Source: Zoroaster sp. YZ-2022 (taxonomy: Eukaryota; Echinodermata; Asteroidea; Forcipulatida; Zoroasteridae). Taken from it: a DNA stretch of 64,000 bases. Positions 24,507-36,810 of the stretch are shown piece by piece; positions within the stretch are counted from its first letter, which is position 1; the number at the start of each line of letters is the position of its first letter. Position numbers and translations under genes: made by a program. The notes beneath the pieces are model-generated. The model saw only the letters and a program-made list of their open reading frames with translations, had not been told where the DNA came from and did no database searches. The stretch lies in assembly GCA_029582265.1 (NCBI GenBank), contig CM055831.1:28148189-28212188 (forward strand), in the 5' to 3' direction.

Positions 24507-25436
24507 TTAAGAAGGAAACTGTCAGAAGTAGTTTGTAATTTTAAGAAATGCTGTAGTCATGACTCAGGACAATGATACTTGGGAGTATTCATTTGAAATG
24601 ATCATGGGGATTAGCAGGGAATGTTGGAGGAGGATGGTGGGAGAAGGTCATAAATTATTAACTTAGCTTCATGGAAGAAGGGACTTTGTTTTAGTTGAAT
24701 TGGTTTAGTTGGCCTGAAAATTGGAAAATTCTTAAATGACTCAGAGGCAGTTTACACTAGGTTTAGGAATTCTGATTGGTTGAGATGTGATCACATGGTT
24801 GTTTAAGACCAGTCTTAATGTTGGTATCACTGCTTCTACAAGGATGCTTTCTCTCTTTGAACCAAGACGTACTTCAATCAACCAGTTTCAGTTTAATGTG
24901 GAGTCCAGTCTTAAGTTTTTTTTTTTTTAATTCCCACGTTTTACAGAAAACATTGGAATAAATGTTCTATTATCTCACTTGAGATACAATTTATATTTTC
25001 AAGTTAGCTGTCATATAATAATTTGGTCATTTTGTGTTCATGTCATTACCAATGCTGTATCTTCCCTTTAAACAGTTGTGTAAGTTCATTTGAGATGCAC
25101 CAGCTACATCTGTGTTTCTGGATGCAAATTATTCCAGTTTTTGCAACAAAGTTTTTAATATTTTTACAACAAAATCAGGAGGGCATTCATGAATGGGAAT
25201 AAAAGAGTGACACTTTGTCTTGACCTCAGGATAAATACCCCTGGGGTTGTGGCCATGGGCAATTAAGGACATTACCTATGGTTTGCTGGTTCTTTATCCC
25301 TGTGGCCGTGACACAATCGGTCTTTATCCTGTGATCAACACCATGCATCGAATTTTGAATCCAATTGTCATGTTTTCAGTTAAATATTTCTAATATTTCT
25401 AATATTGATTCAGTAATATTAAATTTTCATGTTTTG
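24507..25436. repeat. Dispersed block, arm B copy
   Basis: Matches 8641-9367 directly and 50889-51600 in reverse. It contains 'gcttctacaaggatgctttc', which resembles part of the 81-bp minisatellite unit. Similarity to arm C stops at about 25205; similarity to the block at 8641 continues. No gene was recognised. Confidence 0.7.
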
Positions 25437-25559
25437 AGTTCAGAGCAGATTTTCAACAGGTCATGGAATCGGTGTCCTAGTTTAAGATGACCACAGTGAC
25501 TGAAAATTACTGGCTTATTTATGCAGCAGCAACGGTAATATGCCCAGATAACATTCATA

Positions 25560-27400
25560 CATTGGGCCAACGTTGGCAATTGGTCGGCAACGTCGGCGTT
25601 GGCATTATGTCAGCTTTTGACGTTGGCTCAATGTTGGCATTACATCGCCAACATCGGCGTTGGCATTATGGTGGCTGCCATGTTGAGCCAATGTTGGCAA
25701 TTAATGACAACATCGGCATTGGCATCATGTTGGTTGCAGACATTGGGCCAATGTTGGCTCTTCCAGGTCGGCAATATAACATTGGCATTCGTTGGCGATC
25801 GATGTTGGACCAACGTTGGTTTTAGTCTGACACTGACATTGGCATTGTGTTGGTTTTCAACATTGAACCGCGTTGGCTCTGGTTCGGCAATATAACATTG
25901 GAATTCGTTGGCGATCGATGTTGGATAGCGTTGATTTTGAAACGGACACCGACATTGGCATTGTGTTGGTTTTCTTACATTGGGCCAATGTTGGCTCTAA
26001 ATCGGCAATATAACATTGGCATTCGTTGGCGATCGATGTTGGACCAACGTTGGTTTTTTCTCGGACACCAATATTGGCATTGTGTTAGTTTTTAACATTG
26101 GGCCAATGTTGGGCTCCTAGTCGGCAATATAAGATTGGCATTACGTTGGCGATGATGTTGGACCAACGTTGGTTTTTAGTGGACACTGACATTGGCATTG
26201 TGGTTTTCAACATTGGGCCAACTTGGGCTCGAGGTGGCAATATAACATTGGAATTCGTTGGCGATCGATGTTGGATACGTTAGGTTTTTAGTCGGACGCC
26301 GACATTGGCATTGTGTTAGTTTCTTACATTGGGCCAATGTTGGCTCGTCGGCAATATAACATTGGCATTCGTTGGCGATGGGTTGTTGGACCAACGTTGG
26401 TTTTAGTGGAGCCACCGACATTGGCATTGTGTTAGTTTTTTAACATTGGGCAATGTTGGCTCTAGGTCGGCAATATAACATTTAATTCGTTGGCGATCGA
26501 TGTTGGACCAACGTTGTTTTTTAGTTGGACACCGACATTGGCATTTTGTTAGTTTTCAACATGGGCCAATGTTGGCTCTATCGGCAATATAACATTGGCA
26601 TCGTTGGCGATCGATGTTGGACCAACGTTGGTTTTAGTCGGACACCAACATTGGCATGTGTTGTTTCTTACATTGGGCCAATGTTGGCTCTAGGTCGACA
26701 ATATAACATTGGCATTACGTTGGCGATGTTGGAACGTTGGTTTTTAGTCGGACACCGGTTATTGGCATTTTGTTAGTTTTAACATTGGGTAATGTTGGCT
26801 CTAGGTCAACAATATAACATTGGAATACGTTGGCGATCGATGTTGGACCAACGTTGTTTTTAGTTGGACACCGACAAATTGGCATTTTGTTAGTTTCTTA
26901 CATTGGGCCAATGTTGGCTCTTGGTAAACAATATAACATTGGCATTCGTTGATGATCAATGTTGGACCAACGATTGGGTTTAGTCAGGACACCAACATTG
27001 GCATTGTGTTAGTTTTATCATTGGGCCAATGTTGGCTCAGGTCGGCAATATAACATTGGAATTACGTTGGCGATCGATGTTGGAACGTTGTTTTTAGTTG
27101 GACACCGACATTGGCATTTTGTTAGTTTCTTGTTGGGCCAATGTTGGCTCTTGGTCGGCAATATAACATTGGCATTACGTTGGTGATCAATGTTGGACCA
27201 AGGTCTGGTTTTAGTCGGGGACCTTAATCGGCATTGTGTTAGTTTCTTACATTGGGCCAATGTTGGCCTAGGTCGGCAATATAACATTGGGAAATTCAGC
27301 TGGCGTCATGTTGGACCAACGTTGGGTTTTTAGTCGGAAACCTACATTGGCATTGTGTTAGTTTTTATCATTGGGCCAATGTTCTTATCGGTGGCGTCAT
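25560..27400. repeat. Left subterminal array of element 3
   Basis: About 14 units of roughly 115-120 bp. Each has 'acattgggccaatgttggc', 'ggtcggcaatataacattgg', 'cgttggcgatcgatgttgg' and 'accaacgttggttttagtcg'. The three palindromic cores recur with regular spacing. Long open frames here (for example repeated WRSMLDQRWF) are by-products of the array. Confidence 0.93.
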
Positions 27401-27419
27401 GTCAGCAACTCAGCCAATT

Positions 27420-29811
27420 TGATTGGATCGAAAGAAATACCCGTCGCATGGTCATTTCAACCGCCATTTTAATTTTCTGAAGCGATGTCGTTATTTTTCG
27501 TCTAACTGATCGTTTGAAATCGTTGCACAATTAATGAAGGGTCTATTACTTGGTTTCATTTGAAGGTATGTAATCTTTCACATTATTAATACATGTATGT
27601 TCGTTTTAGTATAGATATTGACTGTACAAAACTATGGTTATAACGTTAACATCAGTGTGAGTGTGGCACTGGTATTGTACAGAAGGTCATGTTACTGGGG
27701 CCTGCTGGTCGTATACATGTGTGCGAGCTTTCACTGTACAACCCATTGTGGTGACATTGTCCTGTACATTGCATGGATGGAGGGCCATGATATAACAAAA
27801 AACACACACGGATGTTGCAATAAAATATTAATAACTGTAGGCAATTTGGCTTCAGTAGTGTCAATAGTTCTAAGTAATACTGTGGTGGCTGAAACTGGCA
27901 CATAGCCTACTGATACTTTTCTCACTCAACTAAAGCAAATGGAGGAAGGACTAAAGAACAAGTAGGCCTGAAACTCATGAGATAATGAAACAGTCAAGTG
28001 TCATGGATCAGGAGAGGTCACATGTATTCTATTTTAAAGCCTAACTTAAAGGCATTTTTCTGAAGTTGCATCAATCCATCATGCTGATAATAATGACTCT
28101 GAGGTTTTCTAACTAATATGTGTGTTTTGTTAGCATGACCATTATTCTTTGTCCTCTTTGAAAACATAATATTGTTTTTACATGGTATGTTTGTATTTCA
28201 GATCAAGGTTGATCATGCTATGACATACTGTAGTCAACCATCCATATAGTTTACACTATACTTGGGGTAAGAAATGACAAACATCATGTAAGTTTTCTGT
28301 AGTCAAACAATTATTTATGAATTTTGTGAAGCCTATGCCTCCCCCACCCACAGAAAAAAAAGAAAACAATCGTTTTTGGTTATTTTTGGTAAATAATTTA
28401 TAAAACACAAATACTCCCAAATGTATAAAATAACCAACATGAACACAAGCTGTGTGTCTAATTAGAATCATAATAAATGTGGACTTACTGAAGTACTTTT
28501 CCTGCCTCTATATTAAAACGACTCACACACAAAAAAATGTTAACAAAAATTGAGATTTTCCCATTTATCTGGCTTAAATGTTAAGTCAAAATTTGTGAAC
28601 ATTGTTTACAGGTAATTGGAACTGGAAAAAAAAAATGGAACCGGGTAATGGCAGTTTCAGTCATCCAGATACATGGCTACCTGGAACAGCTTTATTTGTT
28701 TGCAGTGAGGATGAGGTGCAAAAAATTAGCTTGCTCCTTCCTTATTCCCATCAGAGGTAAGCGGGTGAAGGGCAAAACAACTCTATAGTCATTATAGGAT
28801 GCCACCAAGTCATTATTATTGACTGGGATTAGTAGTAATGAAGTTTACATGACTGTTAATAACCTGTTGTCATTTAAAGTGCATGCTGGGAATCTGGTGA
28901 CAAACCCAGATAGCATACAAATCATTTGAAAGTACACAGAGCATAATGGTGCATAAATCTGTACAAGATGTGTGTATTGGTCATTCAATTGAAATCTTAA
29001 AATGTTTGCTTCTTTTACATTGAATAAGTGATTGATTCACCACCATCACTTTATAGGCCTTATGGTAATTCTTGACGCATTTGTAGCATCACCATCTATG
29101 CTGCTGGTTTGGACCACACCAACACCAACGTATATTCATCGGGTATATATTGTGAATATACATGTATCTTATAGCATAAATTGTACATGTACAATGTCAT
29201 TTGTATACAGCCCATCATATCTTTTTAAAATAATATCCCCCTTTTTCACTCCAGATTGGAACCGACTGTGAACCCTTGTCCATACACAAAATGTATCACA
29301 CAAACAGCCATTTGTGTTACTACTTGAGGTGTGTCAGAGTCCGTATACAACTTTGTGATTCAATGGCCAGCAGTTGAAGTTGATCCATTCTTCAAAGGGT
29401 TAATGTATGTTTTCAAATTAATTTATATGGACCTATATCCTATCTGTGATCTGTACCTTCATGGGAAATGTTTTTCAGAACCTTAAGACACATCTATAGA
29501 TCTTTCTAGGTATTTTGTAAACATATAACAATATTGATTGTGCTGAGGAATTTTTTTGACTGAACCAAAAATCCTCATGTAAGGTGTAGTTATTAAAAAG
29601 TATCTGTTGGGTGATCCTAGTAAAATGTATATTGCCGACTGTGAATCCCTGGGGTTGGGCCATGTAAACAATCTTCATTGCATAGTTATGTTAGTCTTGG
29701 TATACATTTTCATGAATTACCCAATTAAAGTTCTATGTATTTTGCTTTGAAACATTGGGATATGTTCAACCCAAATACTGACCATCATCATCCCATACAC
29801 AAGTAAAAGAT
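27420..29811. other. Interior of element 3
   Basis: AT-rich sequence between the array and the nested MITE. A 95-codon open frame at 27618-27905 has no recognised domain and no supporting splice or promoter context. A terminus-like fragment lies at 28612-28690. I see no gene here that I can support. Confidence 0.45.
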
Positions 29812-30020
29812 ATTAAAGGACAGTATTGTTATGATCAGAGCAGACTTTCTACAGGGCATGGAATGGTGTCTTAGTTTAATATGAACACAGTAACTGAAAT
29901 TACAGGCTCATTTATGACCTTACCATGCGTGATTATTGTGCCTGGTCACTGAATTAATCTAAGAACTTGAACTCTAGATTCACATGCCTGTTAATCTGTC
30001 AACAATACTACCTTTAAACA
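29812..30020. mobile_element. TTAA-type MITE nested in element 3
   Basis: Degraded member of the family at 24283-24506: 'aaaggacagtattgttatga', 'gcagactttctacagggcat' and the closing 'caacaatactacctttaaa'. Confidence 0.65.
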
Positions 30021-30659
30021 ATAACTTTAAAAATGACTATTTATAACTATGTATTTTTCAACAGTTAAAGAAAAATAAATACATATAACAATCAAGAAGA
30101 TCATTTAATTGTTTGTTTGTTTCTTTTCATTTACAGTTATCCTTCAAATTACAATAATGTATGTCTCCTAAGACCATCCTAACAAGAAGGTAAGCATGTG
30201 TTCATATAGAAGGAATGCACTTATTTATGGCAATTTTTCTGTATATAAATTTAACAGTTTATAAGGTTATGATTCAGCTGAATATTACACAAAAACAAGA
30301 AATTTGTTTATTTTGATTGCTTGCCGTAGATAAGGCTTCTTAATACATGGAAGACATACTTGTCTCATTAGACTCCAGAATCTGGGTCAACATTAGCGGC
30401 GTGAGTCCGGGTTGGAATGTGGCCGACCCGACTACCTTTCAGGAATGAGGTGAACCAACCTCGGAAAGTTGGGTCCAGATTATGTGACTTGTTTTCTGGG
30501 TCAAATAATCTGACCCAACTCTTTACGGGTCATTCTGACCTGGAAAGTGTGGTCTCCCGGGCATATGTCCAATCCGCCGGAGTATATGGTCCAATTCTGA
30601 CCCAGGGTTTTAGTGATGTGTTGTGGCTCGATGCTTTTGGCGCCGAGAAGTCAATGATA

Positions 30660-31960
30660 CAAAAAGGCACTAATGTTGGAGCCATATTGTTGGCTCGATG
30701 TTGGATCAAAGTTAATGATACAAAAGGCCAACATTGCTCCAATGTTGAACTATGTTGGCTCAATGATGTGGCTTGATGTTGGCTCAATGTTGGAATCGTT
30801 GGCTCAATGTTGGATCAAGTTAATCATACAAAGGCCAACATTGGTCCAATGTTGGACTATGTTGACTCAATGTTGGCATAAATGGTCAATGATACAAAGA
30901 CCATCCAATGTTGGTCCCAATGTTGTTGGAATATGTTGGCTCAATGTTGGCTTAAAGGGTGACGATACAAGGCCCAACATTATTGTGGCCAGCGTTGGAA
31001 AACTTCACGTTGTACTAGTAATGCCGATGAGCAAAATTACGTTGGGCCAACGTTGGCCTTCAACGTTGGCTTCGTTGTTGTGTTGGGATGAGTTGACTCG
31101 CGTTGGCTCAAATTGGCTTAATATGGTAATGATACAAAGGCCCAGCGTTGGGCCAATGACGTGTTTACGTTATTTATTGCGTTGGGCCTTTCGTTGGCCA
31201 CTGTATTGCCGATGAAACCTCGTTGGGCCAGCGTTGACTGCTACATGTTGCCCAATGAAACGCGTTCCGTTGGCCTCGTTGGGCCAATGTTTGAGATAGT
31301 TGACTGGCAACGTTGGCTGGGCAATATTGACAATGGTAATGATACAAAGGCCGCGTTGGGCCAATGTTTTACGTAATGACCCCATTTAACGTTGGGCTAC
31401 TACGTTAGCCCACTGTAATGCCCGATGAGCCCAAAATTACGTTGAGCCATTAGCGTAGAACTCAACTGCGTTAGCCCAATGAAACGTTCGAGTTGGCCCT
31501 ACGTTGGGCCAATGTTAAGAGATGAAGTTGACTCGCGTTGGCTCAATATTGGCTAAAGGTAATATTATTGATACAAAGGCCAACATTGGCCATTGTGCGT
31601 TGGGCCAATGTTTCTGATAATAGCGTTGGGCCCTTTGGTTGGCCCACTGTAATGCCGATGAGCAAAATTACGTTGGGCCAACGTTGACAGCTCAACGTTG
31701 GCCCAATTGACAACCGGCTTCCGTTGACCTCTTGTTGCAGGCCAATGTTGAGGATGAGTTGACTCGCGTTGGCTCAATATTGGCAATGGTAAACCGTGAT
31801 ACAAGGCCCAGCGTTGGGCCAATGTTGCGATTAACGCGTTGGAGCTAACTTCTGATTGGCCCACTGTAATGCCCGATGAAGCAGCAAATATTCGTTGAGC
31901 CGCGTTGGCTGTAACGTTGGCCCAATGAAACCGTTCCGTTGGCCCTACGTTGGGCCAATG
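30660..31960. repeat. Right subterminal array of element 3
   Basis: Units are different from the left array but built on the same core: 'aatgatacaaaggcccaac', 'gcgttgggccaatgtt', 'actgtaatgcccgatgag' and 'aaattacgttgggccaacg'. The order is less regular than on the left. The last 30 bp mirror the left terminus. Confidence 0.9.
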
Positions 31961-32077
31961 TTGTGATGTTATCTGGGTGACCTTATCATGTGGGGTATTG
32001 TTTTCAGTCACTGATTTAATCTAAAACAAGCACTCTGATTCCATGCCCTGTTGATCGTGACGATACTGCCCCTTTAA

Positions 32078-32677
32078 GCTAGGGAGGTGTAGGGTCATGC
32101 AAAATTTATTAACGTGATTATGTTAATATCATAACTTGATCTCATGGTCATGATAACACATTGTCTGTCTTATTGGCTTGAATCTTAACGATATTTAAAT
32201 TCTTTTGAAACAATCTTCCACCACAGGTCATTCTGGTTTGTGTAGTCGAATAACATGATAGCTAATGTTGTAGCTCGTTGTACACGGGATGTGTCAACTT
32301 GTTTCAGGGGATTTTTGTGAAACTTGATGGTGATGTTTCTGTGTGATATACTTGGTAAACATATTCAGCCATGACCTGTGTGTCTCTGAGGTTAAGAATC
32401 ACCAAGTTGACATTTAATCAGTTGCAAAATTCATGTTGCAGTAAAGTTTAGGTTCTTGAGACAAAAATCCCTCATTCCAAAAGAGCTGATATGGAGATTA
32501 TTTCAATGCGGGACCTGAATTGTTGACTGACAGACCACTCCAAACATTCTTGACTCAGATTCCAACTTCATCTCACCACTAGCACAGCTCTGCTGTGTTA
32601 TCCCCCAGAACGAATGGAAGGTTCTGCATCCTGACAAATGTCCAGGATTCATGCCCAAAATCCAAGTGGGAATTAAT
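32078..32677. other. Dispersed block continued, up to the gap
   Basis: 32078-32350 matches 9583-9900 ('aagctagggaggtgt', 'gatctcatggtcatg'). 32350-32677 is unassigned. No gene was recognised. Confidence 0.55.
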
Positions 32678-33177
32678 NNNNNNNNNNNNNNNNNNNNNNN
32701 NNNNNNNNNNNNNNNNNNNNNNNNNNNNNNNNNNNNNNNNNNNNNNNNNNNNNNNNNNNNNNNNNNNNNNNNNNNNNNNNNNNNNNNNNNNNNNNNNNNN
32801 NNNNNNNNNNNNNNNNNNNNNNNNNNNNNNNNNNNNNNNNNNNNNNNNNNNNNNNNNNNNNNNNNNNNNNNNNNNNNNNNNNNNNNNNNNNNNNNNNNNN
32901 NNNNNNNNNNNNNNNNNNNNNNNNNNNNNNNNNNNNNNNNNNNNNNNNNNNNNNNNNNNNNNNNNNNNNNNNNNNNNNNNNNNNNNNNNNNNNNNNNNNN
33001 NNNNNNNNNNNNNNNNNNNNNNNNNNNNNNNNNNNNNNNNNNNNNNNNNNNNNNNNNNNNNNNNNNNNNNNNNNNNNNNNNNNNNNNNNNNNNNNNNNNN
33101 NNNNNNNNNNNNNNNNNNNNNNNNNNNNNNNNNNNNNNNNNNNNNNNNNNNNNNNNNNNNNNNNNNNNNNNNNNNNN
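32678..33177. other. Assembly gap (500 N)
   Basis: Exactly 500 N, a placeholder size. Confidence 0.99.
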
Positions 33178-33179
33178 CG

Positions 33180-33780
33180 GAAAGAAGTATCGGATAACCA
33201 AGTTTGACCAGGCATATATAAATGCTTTATTTGTTTTTAAATATGATGAAAATTATCTGCAATTTACTCCTTTTTAGAAGAAAAAAAAAATCGCTCCTGT
33301 GAAGGACTAAAATATATAGTGCGTCACACCGGGGATCAGAAATCATCTAAGAAATTCCTCCATTTGTGTGTAGTTTTTTGAGGAAATCAATTCTTTTCTT
33401 GATTATAAAGAATGTTCTGTTTATAATTTAACTGATTTCTGAAAATTTTCTCCACCATAATTTTTGCTAAAATGTATAGGCTTCCAACTTCTTATAGATC
33501 ACCTTTCTCCTCCATTCCAAGACTAACGATTAACGACAGTAGCGATAACGTGTGCGCTTGTTTACAACACCACAAACCCATCCTTCCTATTTTTGCCTAT
33601 TAAAGAACACTACTGTTTCTATGTAATCTCATGATGGTGGTTGGACCCTTAAGTACGAAACATTTTACCTGAAAATGGTGATATTTCCCACTTGTTTATG
33701 TGGTGGCTGCCTTTGCTCTGATACAGGCAACTGTTGGCGCGCATGCGCATTTCCATCTGTGCCTGAGAAGTCTGAGCTAA
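33180..33780 (+). repeat. Dispersed repeat with NRF1-like site, copy 1
   Basis: Matches 49028-49700 in the same orientation: 'aatatgatgaaaattatctg', 'tttctatgtaatctcatgat', 'acgaaacattttacctgaaa'. Near its end is GCGCGCATGCGCA (about 33737), which contains the NRF1 consensus GCGCATGCGC. No gene start was identified after it. Confidence 0.75.
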
Positions 33781-35815
33781 TGAATAAAAGATTTTGTGCT
33801 TAAAGCTATTATTTTATTGAAAAACTAGAGCAACAAACCAGCACCAATAAAAGTGATATTAATTTGTTCAACCTCGAGCGCCAGAATCATAAAAACACAC
33901 GCGTCGACTCACTCTCATTCGCTGAAAGTATCCTACAAAATTTGCATACCAGTAAAATGTCCAATTCCTCAGGGTGGTTTCCTAACCTACCTTCATCACA
34001 CGATCACACTGACAAAAACCCAGGGACCTTTTATTTGCAAAAACTCACCAGACAAAAGTAGACTAAAAGCGGTGGTACACGAAAGAGGCGCCATCATGTT
34101 CTGAGTATCAAAATCTGACTCTGCTGAGTATGTCACAATTCCCTGTTATACCAGAGATCAGTGGCGGCCGTGTCCCAATATACTGCTCTGCCGAGGATAA
34201 ATCCTGGGTATGAAAACGATTTTAGATCCGGAACAGATTATATAACTCAGATTTTTTTAATTTCCATCGATTAAAATCTTGTTAATACTGTTTAATAAAA
34301 TAAAAATTGTTTTGGCCTTTGTCGGCCTACGTTTGCATATAAGTCATTACCAAACAAAAATATGTGGCCCTGGGTTTTGCTTGTGTCCTCCCTATATAGG
34401 CTATGTTGCTATCGACAAAAAGCTGGGGGTCCAGTGCACTTTGAAATTAACGTTGATTTGATTAGGGGTGATTTATTTTCGCAGGAATATTGCCGAATGT
34501 ATATGAAACACATTTTAAAAGAAAATAAGCGTAAATCATTATTTTAATGTGAATTTCAATTGCTGAGGCTAGTAGTACTGAGGAAAACGGAAAATGCATG
34601 AGCAGGTCAACATGTTATAATCAAACAGGTTATTTCAGCCATTAGTGTTCCAAAATAAAAAATTGTGTGCGACAAATTTCTTTTGCGATTTTGTTTACAG
34701 TATATAAATATACAATTACATTATAGATATGATTGTGCTATAGGAGGTGTGTGTGACACACACAAGAATTTCAGGAAATAAGAGGACGTGAAATCGTGGT
34801 GACAGCCCGGCAATAAGCCTAATATTAGTAGTACTAATTGCGGTCGAATTCGAATCAACTCGTGCTTTACACACTCGTACATTTGCCAACTCGACTGCTA
34901 CGGGACATCAACTCATGTCGTGCGGTGCTTCTTCATTGAGCCCTACACTGATCTGTCAAAGTGGTTTTGCATTACTTTTACTGAATTTAAATTGATTCCA
35001 AATTTATTGTTTAAGGTGATTACCGTCCCGATCGGTTAATTTTAATTATCATGACAACATTATACAAAATATTTCTTTGAAAGTGGTAAGATCAACAGAA
35101 TTATATCTAACAATGTCAAAGACGGAATGAATAAACTAATTTTTCCTTTTTCTCCTTTTTTCTTCATTTGTTTTACATTGTTTTTGCTTGTTAGTTTATT
35201 TGTCTGTTTTGTTTTACTCCCTCCATCTGACTCTTTGTTTTCACTAATCTCATAATCTCTTCTTCTGTGGCTCTGGTACCTCTATCCATTCATGTGTAAT
35301 CCCTCTATTGTCAGTCCCAGGACCAGTACATGACTCTGCTTCTTGTATCTTCTTCTTTTGACATTTGTTTCACACCTGACTAACTTCAGCTCAATCTTGT
35401 GTTTATGTATGAATGTATGTTTATGTTCTGTCCCATTTTGCCTTTGAGAAAGATCCTGTTAGGTTCCGAAATAGCAAAGGCCATAACTATTATTTCTGCA
35501 ATTTTAAAGAATTTTTTCCCAAAATATCACCTCATTGTCTTTTTACATATCCTCATATGCAAGGTACTCATTTTTTTCCAAATTGCACAAGGTTGTTTTT
35601 TTCAAGACATGATTCCAAATTTGTCAAGGCAACACTCCACCCTCTAACAATAAGTTGTTTCTAAGTTCATGTATGTAGTTAATGTCTAAAAACTGAGCTT
35701 GAAAATTGTTGTTAGTTTTGATAGTCTGGGGCTATGATGTGCAAATATAAGAAACATATCATCACAATTTTTTTTTTTAAATCAATTATTTTTTTGCTGA
35801 CAGACTATATCCGAC
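33781..35815. other. No gene recognised
   Basis: Mixed AT-rich sequence with CpG-containing patches (33890-34110, 34780-34960) and pyrimidine-rich runs (35140-35290). The short open frames lack recognisable domains. 34741-34764 holds a small 'gtgtgtgacacacac' palindrome. Confidence 0.4.
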
Positions 35816-35959
35816 CAAGTAGTTGTAGTAGTGATTCTGTTAATCCACTTCGTCTGGTGATGGTCTTGGGAAATTTAAACCCTGCTCTGATCTTCGTGAT
35901 TTCCTGCCTCAATAAATATATATTACCTTTATTTTTTTCCTTAATATAAAGAAAGCTGC

Positions 35960-36810
35960 TTTGGAGTCAGAGAGTCTTCACCAATGACAAACCATTTGAT
36001 TATTTGTGTTCTCAACACAGAATCACAAATCACCCAATGGATCTAACAAATGAAACAATTCTCTTATGGAGCAATGATAGACGTCATCAGAGGGTACACA
36101 CCAATGAGAATCCATTTGTATTTTACATTTGTGGAAAATCCTTCTCACATGGAGGCAATCTAAGACATGTCAGAGGGTACACACCAATGAGAAAACCATA
36201 TTTCTGTGACATTTGTGGAAAATCATTCTCTCTACAAAGAGGCAATCTAAGGCGTCCATCAAGAAGGTCCACACCAATGAGAAACCATTTGTCTGTGACA
36301 TTTGTGGAAAATCCTTCTCATGGAGGCAGTCTAAGACGTCATCAGAGGGTACACACCAAATGAGAAACCATTTGTTTTGTGACATTTGTGGAAAATCCTT
36401 CTCACAAGGAAATGACTTAAGAGCGTCACTCAGAGAATACACCACCAATGGAGAAACCATTTGTTTGTGACATTTTGTGGAAAATCATTCTCACGAGGGA
36501 GCAGTCTAAAAGATGTCATCAGAGGTTCCACACCAATGATAAACCATTTGTTTGTAAAATTTGTGACAAATCCTTCCTCAGAAGGAGTGCAGTCTAAGAC
36601 GTCATCAAAGAGTCCACACACCAATAAATGACTTGAGTTGTAACATTTTGCCAAATATCCTCAATAAATAAACTTCCAGAGGATCCACCAATGAGGAAAC
36701 CATTTGTCTGTGGTTTCGTAGTAGTAACTTTTTTTCATATGGAAGCAACTAATTAAGAAGTCATCAGAGGGTCTACACCAATGGAAAAAAACATTTGTTT
36801 GTGACATTTT
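35960..36810 (+). pseudogene. C2H2 zinc-finger array, frameshifted
   Basis: About eight or nine units of roughly 84 bp encode the Kruppel-type pattern [12 protein letters not shown]6[13 protein letters not shown]. Good units are readable near 36100-36215, 36208-36260, 36290-36360, 36378-36420, 36466-36510 and 36550-36610. Almost every unit is in a different frame from the last because of 1- to 4-base indels, and some linkers lose residues. As it stands it cannot make a continuous DNA-binding protein. No upstream effector exon was found. It is a decayed zinc-finger gene fragment, or possibly a region with many consensus errors. Confidence 0.8.

Larger units (their letters stand above)
11635..25205 (-). 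repeat. Arm B of the large TRIM inverted repeat
   Basis: It reads as the reverse complement of arm C (50889-64000). The match covers the TRIM gene, its introns, its promoter and the upstream dispersed block. Pairs I checked are 19280/56388, 23322/56339, 23966/52132 and 12300/63995. Differences are mainly insertions: element 1 here; element 2 and a SINE in C; one minisatellite unit fewer here. Because C leaves the window, the 3' limit of the shared region is judged against copy A. Confidence 0.9.
25543..31977. mobile_element. Element 3: 6435-bp transposon with palindromic arrays
   Basis: It starts CCCAGATAACAT and ends ATGTTATCTGGG, with TG at 25541-25542 repeated at 31978-31979. The empty site occurs in related MITE copies ('ggtaatatgacc' at 24407, 'ggtaatatggacc' at 9471). 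About 1.8 kb at the left end and 1.4 kb at the right end are arrays rich in CCAACGTTGG and CCAATGTTGG. The middle (27420-30600) is AT-rich, contains a MITE at 29812-30020, and shows no transposase frame that I recognise. It appears non-autonomous. CCC ends, a 2-bp duplication and subterminal arrays recall the CACTA/EnSpm/Mirage group, which is inference. Confidence 0.92.
25437..32077. mobile_element. MITE interrupted by element 3
   Basis: The left half, from about 25437 ('cagagcagattttcaacagg'), ends at 25542. The right half resumes at 31978 ('tgaccttatcatgtggggta') and finishes at the TTAA at 32074-32077. Joined in thought, the halves give a MITE like that at 9368-9582. Confidence 0.85.

Noticed and set aside
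25487..27290. Many open frames of 60-110 codons across element 3 arrays
   Set aside because: They repeat the same array unit in several frames and on both strands, and have no start context or domain. They are by-products of the repetition.
27618..27905. 95-codon frame in element 3 interior as a possible transposase
   Set aside because: Too short, without a DDE-type pattern or nucleic-acid-binding motif, and with no adjoining exons.
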